Positions 8,460-17,252 of a stretch of DNA of 64,000 nucleotides are shown piece by piece. How positions within the stretch are numbered: position 1 is the stretch's first letter; each line of letters starts with the position of its first letter. The stretch comes from JBHJGS01 sp050331575 (GTDB taxonomy: Bacteria; Pseudomonadota; Alphaproteobacteria; Sphingomonadales; Rhodothalassiaceae): contig JBHJGS010000044.1 in the NCBI GenBank assembly GCA_050331575.1, forward strand, positions 28,195 to 92,194. Direction: 5' to 3'. The translations under genes were made by a program, and so were the position numbers. The notes under the pieces were generated by a model that did not search any database, was not told the DNA's origin, and saw nothing but the letters and a program-made list of their open reading frames with translations.

Positions 8460-9140
8460 GTGACCACCCTGGTGATCGCGCCCCACCCCGATGACGAAAC
8501 CCTCGGCTGCGGCGGGACGCTGCTGGCGAAGCGGCGCCGAGGCGAAACCGTGCATTGGTTGATCGTTACAGCTATGGATGCCACGCGCGTTAGCGCGGAG
8601 CGGCGCGCGCAGCGCAAGGCTGAGATTTCCGCGGTGGCGGAAAAGCTGGGCGGCTTGATCATCCACCGGCTGGATCTTCCCACAGCCCATTTAGACCGCG
8701 TTGAAGAGGCCGATCTGATCGCCAGCATCGGCGCCATTGTGCATGACTGCGCGCCGCAAGACCTATTTGTCCCATGGATTGGAGATCCTCATGGGGATCA
8801 TCGGGCGGTTTTCCTCGCCGCGGCAGCATGCACAAAATGGTTCCGCTACGAGAGTGTCCGGCGTGTTCTGGCTTACGAAGTTGCATCGGAAACCGACCAA
8901 GCGCTGAGCCCACCGGCCCCCGCGTTTCAACCAAATCTGTTTATCGATATTACCGAAACCCTAAACGACAAGATCGCCGCAGCCTCGATCTACGCCAGCG
9001 AGATGGGCACTCACCCGTTTCCGCGCAGTACGGAAACGTTGCGGGCACTCGCTCAGGTGCGGGGGGCGCAGGCAGGGTTCGCTGCTGCGGAAGCCTTTAT
9101 GATCTTACGACAAAGGCAGGATGATCCCACTGCCGCTTAG
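8460..9140 (+). CDS. PIG-L family N-deacetylase
   Basis: 226 residues from GTG at 8460, placed so that APHPDDETLGCGG, the family's zinc-binding motif, lies at residues about 7-19. The third zinc ligand region is GDPHGDHRAV. PIG-L/LmbE enzymes remove N-acetyl groups from amino sugars. It stands alone on the plus strand between legI and legC. A deacetylase is not part of the standard legionaminic pathway, so it may unmask an amino group for another substituent. Its TAG stop forms the first bases of a dispersed repeat. Confidence 0.87.
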   Translation: MTTLVIAPHPDDETLGCGGTLLAKRRRGETVHWLIVTAMDATRVSAERRAQRKAEISAVAEKLGGLIIHRLDLPTAHLDRVEEADLIASIGAIVHDCAPQDLFVPWIGDPHGDHRAVFLAAAACTKWFRYESVRRVLAYEVASETDQALSPPAPAFQPNLFIDITETLNDKIAAASIYASEMGTHPFPRSTETLRALAQVRGAQAGFAAAEAFMILRQRQDDPTAA

Positions 9141-9261
9141 GGCATTATCCGATCCATCGCGACCGCGATTGGTCGGATGAAAAGGCCCGCCTTCTTTGTG
9201 GCGCACAACATCCGACCGAAGGGAATCGTACAGCCCGTCCAACCGGTGGAATGGTGCTCTA
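9138..9261. repeat. Repeat/hairpin element filling the convergent gap PIG-L / legC
   Basis: The gap begins TAGGGCATTATCCGATCCAT, in which TAG is the PIG-L stop codon. Bases 9139-9164 match 43130-43155 at 25 of 26 positions. GGTCGGATG (9171-9179) and CATCCGACC (9209-9217) form a perfect 9-bp inverted repeat. From the other side the legC stop also reads TAGAGCACC. It probably serves as a bidirectional terminator, but the recurrence elsewhere points to a repeat family. Confidence 0.7.
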
Positions 9262-10404
9262 GGCTAATCGGGCGCTGCTGGGCAAATTGACGAGGCGCTC
9301 GCCCATATCCCTTGCAACACTGAGCGGAGCGCATTCAGCATGCCGGTAAGGCGCCAGATCGCAAAGCAGGGTCCAGGCGGGCCGGCTCATGATCCCTGCA
9401 GCATTGGCTTGCGCCAGAAAGCCATCGCGTTGGTCTTGGTTTGCGAACACCACCGCATTGAGCCAGTGATTGGAGCGACTGAACGAAGGAGGGGAGACGA
9501 ACTGCTCGGGTCGGGCGTCAAAAAAGCCGCAATAGGCCTGAGCGATGGCGCGCTTGTCAGCCAGAAAGGCCGGCAGGCGTGTCATCTGCGCCCGCCCCAG
9601 CGCGGCATTCAGATTGGGCATGCGGTAATTGTAGCCGATCTCATCATGCACAAAGGCCCAGGGGTGCGGCTGTTTGGCGGTGGTGGTCAGATGCCGGGCG
9701 CGCGCGGCCAGGTCCGCATCCTCGGTCACGATCATGCCGCCGCCGCCGGTCGTCAGGATCTTGTTCCCGTTGAAGGAGAACGCGCCGATGCGCCCGATGG
9801 TGCCAAGGTGGCGGCCATCGTCCAACCGGGAACCCAGCGCCTCGGCGGCATCCTCGATCAGCGCCAGACCGTGGTCATGGCAGATCTCGGCGATGGCGTC
9901 GATGCGCGCGGCATGGCCGAAGCTGTGCATCGGCACGCAGGCGCGGATCGGCCGGCCGGTGGCGCGGCTGACCGGCCCATCAGCGGTGCGGTCGGTCTTG
10001 TCCTGAAGAAAGCGTCTCAGTGCCTCCGGGCTCAGGCCGAGCGTGTCCGCCTCGATATCCAGAAAGATCGGTTCCGCGCCCAGATAGGCGATGGCATTGG
10101 CCGTGGCGACGAAGCTGAACGCCTGTGTGATCACCGCATCGCCCGGCCTCACGTCCGCCAGTCTGAGCGCGACCTGGAGGGCCGCGGTGCCGTTCACGGT
10201 GGCGACGGCATGGGGCGCGCCGACATATTCAGCCACGTCGCGTTCGAACGCGCTCACGTCTGCCCCAACGCTGGAGACGAAGCCGCTGTCCACCGCCGCG
10301 GCCACCGCGTCGCGCTCCGCCGGGCCCAGGCACGGGGCGTGCAGCGGGATCGGCTGATCGGTGCGGTAAAGCGACCGGATGAAGGCGATGATGGCGTCAA
10401 ACAT
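9259..10404 (-). CDS. legC: LegC-type PLP-dependent aminotransferase
   Basis: 381 residues, DegT/DnrJ/EryC1 fold. It opens IPLHAPCLGPAE and has the substrate segment GFVSSVGADVSAFE, the cofactor region NGTAALQVAL, and the PLP lysine in FSFNGNKILTTGGGG near residue 215. LegC transfers an amino group to C4 of the 4-keto-6-deoxy sugar made by LegB. Its start overlaps the legB stop by eight bases, and it is the last gene of a five-gene minus-strand operon. The FVSSVG segment is characteristic of the LegC subgroup. Confidence 0.9.
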   Translation of the reverse strand: MFDAIIAFIRSLYRTDQPIPLHAPCLGPAERDAVAAAVDSGFVSSVGADVSAFERDVAEYVGAPHAVATVNGTAALQVALRLADVRPGDAVITQAFSFVATANAIAYLGAEPIFLDIEADTLGLSPEALRRFLQDKTDRTADGPVSRATGRPIRACVPMHSFGHAARIDAIAEICHDHGLALIEDAAEALGSRLDDGRHLGTIGRIGAFSFNGNKILTTGGGGMIVTEDADLAARARHLTTTAKQPHPWAFVHDEIGYNYRMPNLNAALGRAQMTRLPAFLADKRAIAQAYCGFFDARPEQFVSPPSFSRSNHWLNAVVFANQDQRDGFLAQANAAGIMSRPAWTLLCDLAPYRHAECAPLSVARDMGERLVNLPSSARLA

Positions 10405-11437
10405 TGTAAAGGGCGCTCTTATAGCCCTTCAGATTCGCCGGATCGGTGAACCAAGCGATGGTCTCGGCCAGGCCTCGGCGCAGATCATAGGCCGGTTCAA
10501 AGCCTGTCAGCGCCCGGATCAGGCTGTTGTCGCACCACAGGCGGAACACCTCGGAGCGGCCGGGCCGGAGCCGCTCCGCCTCGGTCTCGATCTCCACCGC
10601 GCTGCCCATCAGCTCCGCGATCAAGGCCACGGTGTCGCCCACCGAGATCTCGAAATTCGAGCCGATATTGACCGTCTTGCCCACCGCCTCGTCACACGCG
10701 GCCAGAAGCGCCATGCCGCGGCAGGTATCAGCGACATAATTGAAGTCGCGCGTCGGCGAAACATCGCCCAATTTCAACCGCCGGGCGCCGGCGGCGATTT
10801 GCGTGATCACCGTGGGGATCACCGCGCGGGCGGACTGCCGGGGCCCGTAGGTGTTGAACGGCCGGGCGGTCACCACAGGCAGGTCGAACGCGTTGAAATA
10901 GCTCATCGCCATGGCATCAGCGCCGATCTTGGATGCCGAATAGGGCGATTGCGGCTGCCACGGGTGATCTTCGCTGATCGGCACCCGCTGCGCCGTGCCA
11001 TAGACCTCGCTGGTCGACACATGCAGCAGCCGCTGACTGCCGCACTGCCGGGCGGCCTCGCACACATTCAGCGTGCCGGACACATTGGTGCCGACATAGC
11101 TTTGCGGCGCGATATAGGAATAGGGGATGGCGATCAGCGCGGCCAGATGAAACACGGTATCCGCCCCGTCCAAAAGCTGCCGGCAAAAGAAGGGATCGCG
11201 GATATCGCCCGACTTAACCGTCAGGCGCGGATGCGGCGCTACGGCCTCCAACCAGCCCCAGGAATTGAAGGAATTATAGTGGCTGAGCGCGGTCACCTCC
11301 GCACCCAGGCCCAGCAAAAGATCGGTCAAGTGCGAGCCAATGAAGCCGTCCGCACCGGTTATGACCACGGGTCGACCGGCATAGTAGGACGCCAATTCGG
11401 GAGGGCTGCCTAGATGAGTTTGCGTTTGATGCGCCAT
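10397..11437 (-). CDS. legB: NAD-dependent 4,6-dehydratase LegB
   Basis: 346 residues, extended SDR. NAD motif GADGFIGSHLTDLLL is near residue 29. HYNSFNSWGWLE, typical of LegB, is near residue 57. The catalytic pair is Ser in VSTSEVYG and YSASK. LegB dehydrates NDP-GlcNAc (GDP-linked in Campylobacter) to the 4-keto-6-deoxy sugar. Its first 28 bases overlap the end of legG, and it overlaps legC by eight bases, so expression is probably coupled. Confidence 0.92.
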   Translation of the reverse strand: MAHQTQTHLGSPPELASYYAGRPVVITGADGFIGSHLTDLLLGLGAEVTALSHYNSFNSWGWLEAVAPHPRLTVKSGDIRDPFFCRQLLDGADTVFHLAALIAIPYSYIAPQSYVGTNVSGTLNVCEAARQCGSQRLLHVSTSEVYGTAQRVPISEDHPWQPQSPYSASKIGADAMAMSYFNAFDLPVVTARPFNTYGPRQSARAVIPTVITQIAAGARRLKLGDVSPTRDFNYVADTCRGMALLAACDEAVGKTVNIGSNFEISVGDTVALIAELMGSAVEIETEAERLRPGRSEVFRLWCDNSLIRALTGFEPAYDLRRGLAETIAWFTDPANLKGYKSALYNV

Positions 11438-12582
11438 TCTGGGGAATCCAAAGCGATTTCTGCCAATCGGCTGACGATCCGATCTGCCGCGCAGCCGTCG
11501 CCGTAAAAATGCGTATTGGTCGCCAGGCCATCTCGATACGTGGCATCGAAGCAGGCCGTTTGCAGAGCCTGGGCAATTGCCTCCGCCCGATAGTCAGTAA
11601 ATTGAACATTGCCAGCGTCCGGCCGGCCCTGTTGCCGATGCCCGACATTGACCACGGGCAAGCGGTAAAACGGCGCCTCCAGAATTCCCATACTAGAATT
11701 ACCCACTAAGGCGAGGGCGTTGCGGGCGAGATTGACGAAGACCGGATGCGGTAGGGTGCGGTAGAAGCGCAGATATTGCGAGGTCTGGAATGCCTCAATC
11801 TGTTGCAGGATCGGCAATGAGCCGGGATCCGTGTTCGGACGGATACCGACAACGCGCACATCATGCTCGGCAGCGAAGCGCTCCACCGCGCTCAGCGTGG
11901 CGCGCATCTGCTGTCCGGCCTCTGCGACCTCTGAAGAGAGGGGATGCTTGATCAGCAAGAGGAATGGCCGCCGGTCGATATCCCAATCAAGGGCTGCGGC
12001 CAATTCAGAGCGCGTCATCGCCGGGGTCTCGGCAATGGCGTCGAGCGACGGATTGCCGGCTACGGTAATGCGCCAGTCGTCCTCGCCCAGCCGGCGCAAG
12101 ATATCGGCATTGGCCCGGGAGAAGACGAAGTGGACATGCGCCAGCTTAGAAATGGCAAACCGAATAGGGTCATCGGCATTGCCCCAAACCGGATCGCCGC
12201 CAGCGATATGGGCCATGCAGATATTCATGTAGTTGGCCACCAGTGCCGCCGCTATGCCCTCTTCCCGGTCGCCGACGTAAAGCAGACAGTCAGGCGCCAG
12301 TCGCTCGACCGTTTGCGACAGGGCAAGGGTGAGCAAGCCGACCCCCTTGGCCCGTTGCGTCGCGCGGTCGGTCATCAACAGATTGTCGATCCGATCTGCG
12401 ATAAGATAGCCTTTGGCCTCGATATCGGCCAGTGTGTTGCCATGCCAATCTGACAGATGCGCACCACTTACCGCTACGGAAAGGTCAAAGCGGTCATCAC
12501 GTTGAAGTCGGTCCAATATCGGCACACTGATATAGAATTCCGAACGGATACCGGTGATTGCAAGTACGCGTTTGCGGCTCAT
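11410..12582 (-). CDS. legG: Hydrolysing NDP-sugar 2-epimerase LegG
   Basis: 390 residues. It matches the UDP-GlcNAc 2-epimerase fold: VLAITGIRSEFY, LLYVGDREE, MAHIAGGD (the usual HIxGGE region), HFVFSRANADIL, VAGNPSLD, and GNSSMGILEAP near the C-terminus. It releases NDP while inverting C2 to give the free manno-configured diacetamido sugar that LegI uses. ATG at 12582 shares ATGA with the HAD gene's stop; a reading further upstream would run into that gene. Confidence 0.9.
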   Translation of the reverse strand: MSRKRVLAITGIRSEFYISVPILDRLQRDDRFDLSVAVSGAHLSDWHGNTLADIEAKGYLIADRIDNLLMTDRATQRAKGVGLLTLALSQTVERLAPDCLLYVGDREEGIAAALVANYMNICMAHIAGGDPVWGNADDPIRFAISKLAHVHFVFSRANADILRRLGEDDWRITVAGNPSLDAIAETPAMTRSELAAALDWDIDRRPFLLLIKHPLSSEVAEAGQQMRATLSAVERFAAEHDVRVVGIRPNTDPGSLPILQQIEAFQTSQYLRFYRTLPHPVFVNLARNALALVGNSSMGILEAPFYRLPVVNVGHRQQGRPDAGNVQFTDYRAEAIAQALQTACFDATYRDGLATNTHFYGDGCAADRIVSRLAEIALDSPEWRIKRKLI

Positions 12583-13217
12583 CCATCTTTCCTCGGCATC
12601 ATCTGTGCCACGGCGACGAACTGGCATCCGGACTCCCGCGCAAAGCCCGCATCGCATTCCCGGTCGCCGAAGAAGACGGACCGATCCGGAGATATATCCG
12701 GCAGATGGCCAAATGCGGCCGCCGACGGCTTAGCGCTACCTGGCGGCAAGGCACCGGTAAACACCATGCGCGCGGGGTCAATCCAACGGTCCAAACCCAA
12801 GGCGGTGGCTTTGCGCCGTTGCAAAGCGGCATTCCCGTCTGTGACCAGAAAGATGGGCCACTGGTGGGCAGCAACCTCAAGCAGCGCTCGCACGCGCGGA
12901 GGAAGGGCTAAGGCGGGTTCGAAGGTTCGATAGATCGACAATGCCCGCGCAACGAATGGCTCAATCTCTTTTTCGCTCAATCCAGCCAATTGCGCAGCCT
13001 CCGTGAATATGTGCGGATAACTGCTGCCCTTGGCAAGCCAGCGCAGGCGCATCCAGCGGCCGGTCCGGGATTGCGCATGCGCAGGCAAAGCTTCTTCAAT
13101 AAGCCGCTGATACACTTGATCAATAAAATCATATTCGTCGTAGAGCGTTCCATCCAGATCAAAACCGACGGCCTCAACGCGGCTCCAGTCAACCTGCGGA
13201 AATAAAGCATTCAGCAT
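12579..13217 (-). CDS. HAD-superfamily hydrolase
   Basis: 212 residues. Motif I is GFDLDGTLYDE near residue 18, motif II is FLVTDGN, and motif IV is VFFGDRECDAGFA. The helical cap between motifs I and II is about 80 residues. Likely a sugar or nonulosonate phosphatase. In the 9-phosphate variant of nonulosonate pathways a HAD removes phosphate, but LegI-type synthases make the unphosphorylated acid, so the substrate is open. It overlaps the ATP-grasp gene by 29 bases and legG by four. Confidence 0.85.
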   Translation of the reverse strand: MLNALFPQVDWSRVEAVGFDLDGTLYDEYDFIDQVYQRLIEEALPAHAQSRTGRWMRLRWLAKGSSYPHIFTEAAQLAGLSEKEIEPFVARALSIYRTFEPALALPPRVRALLEVAAHQWPIFLVTDGNAALQRRKATALGLDRWIDPARMVFTGALPPGSAKPSAAAFGHLPDISPDRSVFFGDRECDAGFARESGCQFVAVAQMMPRKDG

Positions 13218-14115
13218 AATAGCGAGCCATGCGTGTCCCGTAGCGGACGGGCTTGGGGGTGATGGCTTGCCCGTCCATTAGATTGGCGATGATCAGTGGC
13301 ACCCAATTCTCACTCGCTGCCATTCCTAAGGCCATGCCACCGGCGATGCGTGGGTTGATCTCAATGAACCAAATGTCCCCGCAACCGTTTAGAAAGCATT
13401 GCAAATTGACCGGGCCGACGAAATGGAGGGCGCGGGCGATATGGCGAACCCACTGATCGATCAGCGGCTGATGCTCGACGACGCCTTGGGTTGACTTGCC
13501 GTCGCGCACGCCGATGCGCCGCCGCGGGATCGTGTAGACCGGTTGACCGTCCCGGTCGAACAGGCAATCAATGGTATATTCGGTGCCCGAGACAATCTCC
13601 TGAGAAAGCATGCCGGCCATGTCAACGCGGCTGTCGGTGATCTGAAGCCCTTTGCCGCCACGACCCATGCGCGGCTTAACCAGGCGATAGTCTTGAGCCA
13701 GGGAACTTGCCGGACACGGCACGCCTGTGCTGCGGAAAAACTCGTAAGTGCGCCATTTATCCATGCAAATGGCGATGGTCTCAGCGGGACTGATTGCAAC
13801 ATAATGGCCCCGCTCACGCAGTTCCACCGCTTTCTCAGCCCAACCCGCCAGGGTCTCATCCAACGAAGGGATCACCAGCGCAATCTGTTCCTGGTGCAAT
13901 TGCGCAAAGAGATCGTCCCATAAATCGGGATCTGAGGCCGGCTTCACCTGAAGATAGCGGTCACACAAGGCAGCACCGTGATTCCACTCGGTGATGTCGG
14001 ACCCGACTGCGATATGGCCGGCTGCCTGCACCGCCTTAATGAGATATCCCGAGACAAGGCTTCCAGACGCTTCCAAGAAGATTCGGTGCTGTCGCCCCAC
14101 CAACCCTGCCCCCAT
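13189..14115 (-). CDS. ATP-grasp ligase, carbamoyl-phosphate-synthase-like
   Basis: 308 residues. The N-terminal preATP-grasp fold is FLEASGSLVSGYLIKAV and VIPSLDETLAGW. The ATP-grasp core has a lysine at CMDKWRTYEFF, the glycine-rich loop RMGRGGKGLQI, and metal ligands near WFIEINPRIAGG. It is the first gene of the minus-strand operon with legG, legB and legC. It would join a carboxylate to an amine with ATP, so it could add an amino acid or acyl group to a sugar amine; that role is inference. No clear SD lies before ATG at 14115; GTG at 14100 is an alternative start. Confidence 0.8.
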   Translation of the reverse strand: MGAGLVGRQHRIFLEASGSLVSGYLIKAVQAAGHIAVGSDITEWNHGAALCDRYLQVKPASDPDLWDDLFAQLHQEQIALVIPSLDETLAGWAEKAVELRERGHYVAISPAETIAICMDKWRTYEFFRSTGVPCPASSLAQDYRLVKPRMGRGGKGLQITDSRVDMAGMLSQEIVSGTEYTIDCLFDRDGQPVYTIPRRRIGVRDGKSTQGVVEHQPLIDQWVRHIARALHFVGPVNLQCFLNGCGDIWFIEINPRIAGGMALGMAASENWVPLIIANLMDGQAITPKPVRYGTRMARYYAECFISAG

Positions 14116-14218
14116 GCTACGCCAGCCAGTCCGGCCGCTTCGGGCTTGCGCTTAAACAAGCCCATCTTCTAAGGCAAGCTAAGCAGGCGGATCACCGCTT
14201 GGCCAGTGGGGAGGCCGA

Positions 14219-14929
14219 ATGACCAGCATCTCGCAGGCGATTGCCGAACAGATTGAGCAGGACCAGATCCCGCTGACCGAGGTAGTCGGTCATTTTCCGC
14301 GTTTCACCCGAAGTCAGGCTGTGGCACGCATGGCCGCCCTCTATGAATTGTTTAAGTTGGTCCAACCCGTGAAGGGCTGCATCCTGGAATGCGGGGTTCA
14401 TCACGGTGCTGGCCTGTTTACTTGGGCTCATCTATCCGCTCGGCTGGAACCCTTTAACACGTTCCGGCGCATCTATGGGTTCGACACCTTTCAGGGATTT
14501 CCGACCGTAGACGACCGTGATCAAGGCGCAGAACGAAATGATGCCGCGGTCGCGGGCGCCTTCAAGGGAAGTGCCTTGCAAGACTTACAGCAGTCCGTCG
14601 ATCTCTTTCATCAATTCAATCCGCAATGTGGCGAGAGAGTGTTTTTGGTTCCGGGCGATGCGACCAAGACCATACCCAGATTCGTCGAAGACAACCCTCA
14701 CTTGATCGTGTCTCTTTTGTTTCTAGACTTTGATCTTTATGAGCCAACCCGAGTAGCGCTGGATCATCTGGTTCCGCGCATGCCCCAAGGCGCCGTGCTC
14801 TGCTTTGACGAAATCAACAACCCTCATTGGCCGGGGGAGACCCGAGCGCTCACAGAAACGCTAGGTGTTGGTAATTTGACGCTCCGGTCATTCCCATTCG
14901 AACCAAACATCGCCTACGCGGTGCTTTGA
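14219..14929 (+). CDS. TylF/MycF-type O-methyltransferase
   Basis: 236 residues. ILECGVHHGAGLFTWA is the SAM-binding start, YGFDTFQGFP follows, and the metal/substrate acid pair lies in LLFLDFDLYEPTRVAL and CFDEIN. These are signatures of the macrocin/dTDP-deoxyhexose O-methyltransferase family. A GGGGAGG Shine-Dalgarno precedes ATG at 14219. With the next gene it forms a two-gene unit divergent from the ATP-grasp operon. Probably it methylates a sugar hydroxyl of the surface glycan. The base composition is visibly less GC-rich than that of housekeeping neighbours. Confidence 0.85.
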   Translation: MTSISQAIAEQIEQDQIPLTEVVGHFPRFTRSQAVARMAALYELFKLVQPVKGCILECGVHHGAGLFTWAHLSARLEPFNTFRRIYGFDTFQGFPTVDDRDQGAERNDAAVAGAFKGSALQDLQQSVDLFHQFNPQCGERVFLVPGDATKTIPRFVEDNPHLIVSLLFLDFDLYEPTRVALDHLVPRMPQGAVLCFDEINNPHWPGETRALTETLGVGNLTLRSFPFEPNIAYAVL

Positions 14930-14939
14930 GGAGGCGGCC

Positions 14940-15638
14940 ATGAATTATGGCGAGGTGGCCTATGTTGAGGCATGGAACCGCAGCTACAGCCGCGGCGACA
15001 ACCACATCTACTATCCAAAGGAAGAAACGCTGCGGTTTTTATCAAAGCATGTGCGCAAACGTGTTAAATTAAATCACTTTGAAGATATTCTTGTGCGGGC
15101 GGACGGGCTGCGCGGGCTGGATTTTGGATGCGGTATCGGCAGGGGGGTTGTGCTGCTTCATGAATTCGGCATTGACGGCCATGGTGTGGACATTTCGACG
15201 ACAGCGATCGAGCAGGCAAAAGACTTGGCTGACGCCTTCGGTGTGGATCTGACCGGCCGGCTAAGCGTGCTGGAAGGGCCGCACTTGCCCTACGCCGACG
15301 GGTATTTTGACCTCGCCATCAGCGAGGGAGTTCTGGACAGCATGCCGTTTCAAATCGCCCGAACCTGTTTGGGCGAAATCGTCCGCTGTACGCGCCAGCT
15401 GATCTTTTTCAGCGTCATCGCGCGGCGACCAGAGGCGGACGCACCGGAAGAAGAAATCGTCCAGACACCGCACGAGCACGGCACTGTGCAAAGCTATTTC
15501 GATGAGAGCAAAATCAATCAGCTAATTGAGGGACTTCCCGTGCGGATCATCGATCTGGAACGACAAGATCGGCATTTTCTAAGTCACCGCACATACTATG
15601 GCCGCTTTTACGTAACTTTGGAACGACTCGCTGAATAG
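14940..15638 (+). CDS. Class I SAM-dependent methyltransferase
   Basis: 232 residues. Motif I is GLDFGCGIGRGVVLL near residue 58, followed by GHGVDISTTAIEQA (motif II) and YFDLAISEGVLD. GAGGAGG precedes the ATG, and only ten bases separate it from the upstream methyltransferase. The substrate is not readable from sequence; a sugar or a carbamoyl/amine on the same glycan is plausible. The stop codon starts a degenerate copy of the dispersed repeat. Confidence 0.82.
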   Translation: MNYGEVAYVEAWNRSYSRGDNHIYYPKEETLRFLSKHVRKRVKLNHFEDILVRADGLRGLDFGCGIGRGVVLLHEFGIDGHGVDISTTAIEQAKDLADAFGVDLTGRLSVLEGPHLPYADGYFDLAISEGVLDSMPFQIARTCLGEIVRCTRQLIFFSVIARRPEADAPEEEIVQTPHEHGTVQSYFDESKINQLIEGLPVRIIDLERQDRHFLSHRTYYGRFYVTLERLAE

Positions 15639-15650
15639 AGCCTTTTCCGG
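15636..15650 (+). repeat. Degenerate copy of dispersed TAGAGCC repeat
   Basis: TAGAGCCTTTTCCGG starts on the TAG stop of the methyltransferase gene and matches the core seen at 1-20 and 54230-54249. The following bases (CCGCGCTTTAGCGG) form a short hairpin between this gene and the convergent dehydrogenase gene. Confidence 0.45.
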
Positions 15651-15657
15651 CCGCGCT

Positions 15658-17106
15658 TTAGCGGCTTAGCTGCATCTTCAAGACTTGCTTCAGGCGTCTG
15701 CCGTAAGGTGGCAGGGCGCCGATCAGCTTCATCAGATTGCGGTTGGTCTGGCGATAGATCGCCCGGGCATGGCTGAAGGTCTTGAAGCCATCCGGCCCGT
15801 GATAGGTGCCCATGCCGGAGGGACCGATGCCGCCGAATGGCAGTTCTTCCTGGCTGACATGGAAGATCGTATCGTTCAGGGTCACCCCGCCGGAATGGGT
15901 GCGGTCGAGCACCCGGCGCTGCTCGGCCTCGTCCGTGCCGAAATAGTATAGCGCCAGCGGCCGGTCATGCGCATTGACATAGTCAATCGCCTCGTCGATC
16001 TGCTCATAGGGCAGGATCGGCAGGATCGGCCCGAACAATTCTTCCTGCATGACCTGCATCTGGTCGGTGACGCCGCGCAGAATGGTCAGCGGCATCATAC
16101 GGCTGTTGGAGCCCTCCCCCGACCCGCCGCCGACAACATGCACATGCGCGCCCTTTTGCTTGGCGTCAGCCAGATACCCGTCCAGCCGCGCCTTGTGCCG
16201 GTCATTGATGACGGCGGTATAGTCCGGATTGCTGCGCACATCCCCGTAGAGCTGCGCCACCTGGCCGGCGACGGCCTCGGCAATCTCAGCCTCGGCCTCC
16301 TTCGGCACCAGCAGATAATCCGGCGCCAGGCACACCTGGCCGGCATTCAGCATCTTGCCCACGGCGATGCGCTGGGCCAGCTGGGCGGTGTCGGCCGTGC
16401 GCGAGACGATCACCGGCGATTTGCCGCCCAGTTCCAGGGTCACCGGCACCAGATTGTCTGCTGCCGCGCGCATGACATGGCGGCCGACGGCGGTGGCGCC
16501 GGTGAACATCAGATGGTCGAACGGCAAGGATGAAAAGGCTTGGCCGACCTCCGGCCCGCCGGTGAACACCGCCACCTCATCCTCATCATAGGCCTGGGCG
16601 AACAGCTGCGCCATCAGGTCAGACGTTGCCGGGGTGATCTCGCTGGGCTTGATCATCACGCGGTTGCCGGCCGCGAAAATCCCGGCCAGCGGGCCGAACG
16701 TCAGATTCACTGGAAAATTCCACGGACTGACCAGGCCGACCACGCCCTTTGGCTGATATTCAACCCAGGCCTTGGCGCCCATCAAGCGCAGCGGCAATTC
16801 GATCGGCCGCCGGTCTGGCCGCATCCAGGTCTTCAACTTGCTCCGGGCCAGCTTCAGTGCCTTCACCGACGAGACCATGTCGGTGAACAGCGACATCAGC
16901 TTGGGCCGGCCGCCGAAATCCGCCGCCATTGCCTCGGCCAACGCGTCCTGCTTGTCGACCAAGAGGGCGATGGCGCGATTGATCCGGTCGATGCGCACGT
17001 CTGCGGGCACCGGGCATTCCGCTAAAAATGCCTGCCGCTGCCGCAGGAGCGCTTGGTGCATGCGATCATAGGCGGTGTCCTCCACGCGCGCGGCTTGCTG
17101 TTCCAT
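15658..17106 (-). CDS. Coniferyl-aldehyde-type aldehyde dehydrogenase
   Basis: 482 residues. Aldehyde dehydrogenase fold with PWNFPVNLTFGPL, KPSEITPATS, FTGATAVGRHVM, the glutamate in VTLELGGKSPVI near residue 225, and the catalytic cysteine in MLNAGQVCLAPDYLL near residue 260. The N-terminal half and the C-terminal PFGGIGPSGMGTYHG resemble CalB-like coniferyl aldehyde dehydrogenases. These lack the long N-terminal extension of other groups and often act on long-chain or aromatic aldehydes. GGAGAG precedes ATG. It splits the sugar island and seems unrelated to it. Confidence 0.88.
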   Translation of the reverse strand: MEQQAARVEDTAYDRMHQALLRQRQAFLAECPVPADVRIDRINRAIALLVDKQDALAEAMAADFGGRPKLMSLFTDMVSSVKALKLARSKLKTWMRPDRRPIELPLRLMGAKAWVEYQPKGVVGLVSPWNFPVNLTFGPLAGIFAAGNRVMIKPSEITPATSDLMAQLFAQAYDEDEVAVFTGGPEVGQAFSSLPFDHLMFTGATAVGRHVMRAAADNLVPVTLELGGKSPVIVSRTADTAQLAQRIAVGKMLNAGQVCLAPDYLLVPKEAEAEIAEAVAGQVAQLYGDVRSNPDYTAVINDRHKARLDGYLADAKQKGAHVHVVGGGSGEGSNSRMMPLTILRGVTDQMQVMQEELFGPILPILPYEQIDEAIDYVNAHDRPLALYYFGTDEAEQRRVLDRTHSGGVTLNDTIFHVSQEELPFGGIGPSGMGTYHGPDGFKTFSHARAIYRQTNRNLMKLIGALPPYGRRLKQVLKMQLSR

Positions 17107-17252
17107 CCCTGTCTCTCCTCAACGCTTTTGCATTTGTGGCGCCGGCCCATCGCGATTGGCCGATATGAGCCGAGATTAACATAATGGTAAGCCTCGGGGC
17201 CGAAAAATGGTTAACGAAAAACCAGAGAGTTCCCCGGGCCGCCGTGATCGAC

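Noticed and set aside
12579..13217. HAD gene as a 9-phosphate nonulosonate phosphatase
   Set aside because: The synthase next door belongs to the LegI group that uses the unphosphorylated sugar, so this specific role is not supported.
17184..17252. Upstream ATG for the GT-B-like gene
   Set aside because: The 23 extra residues do not look like part of the fold; the domain begins right at ATG 17253.
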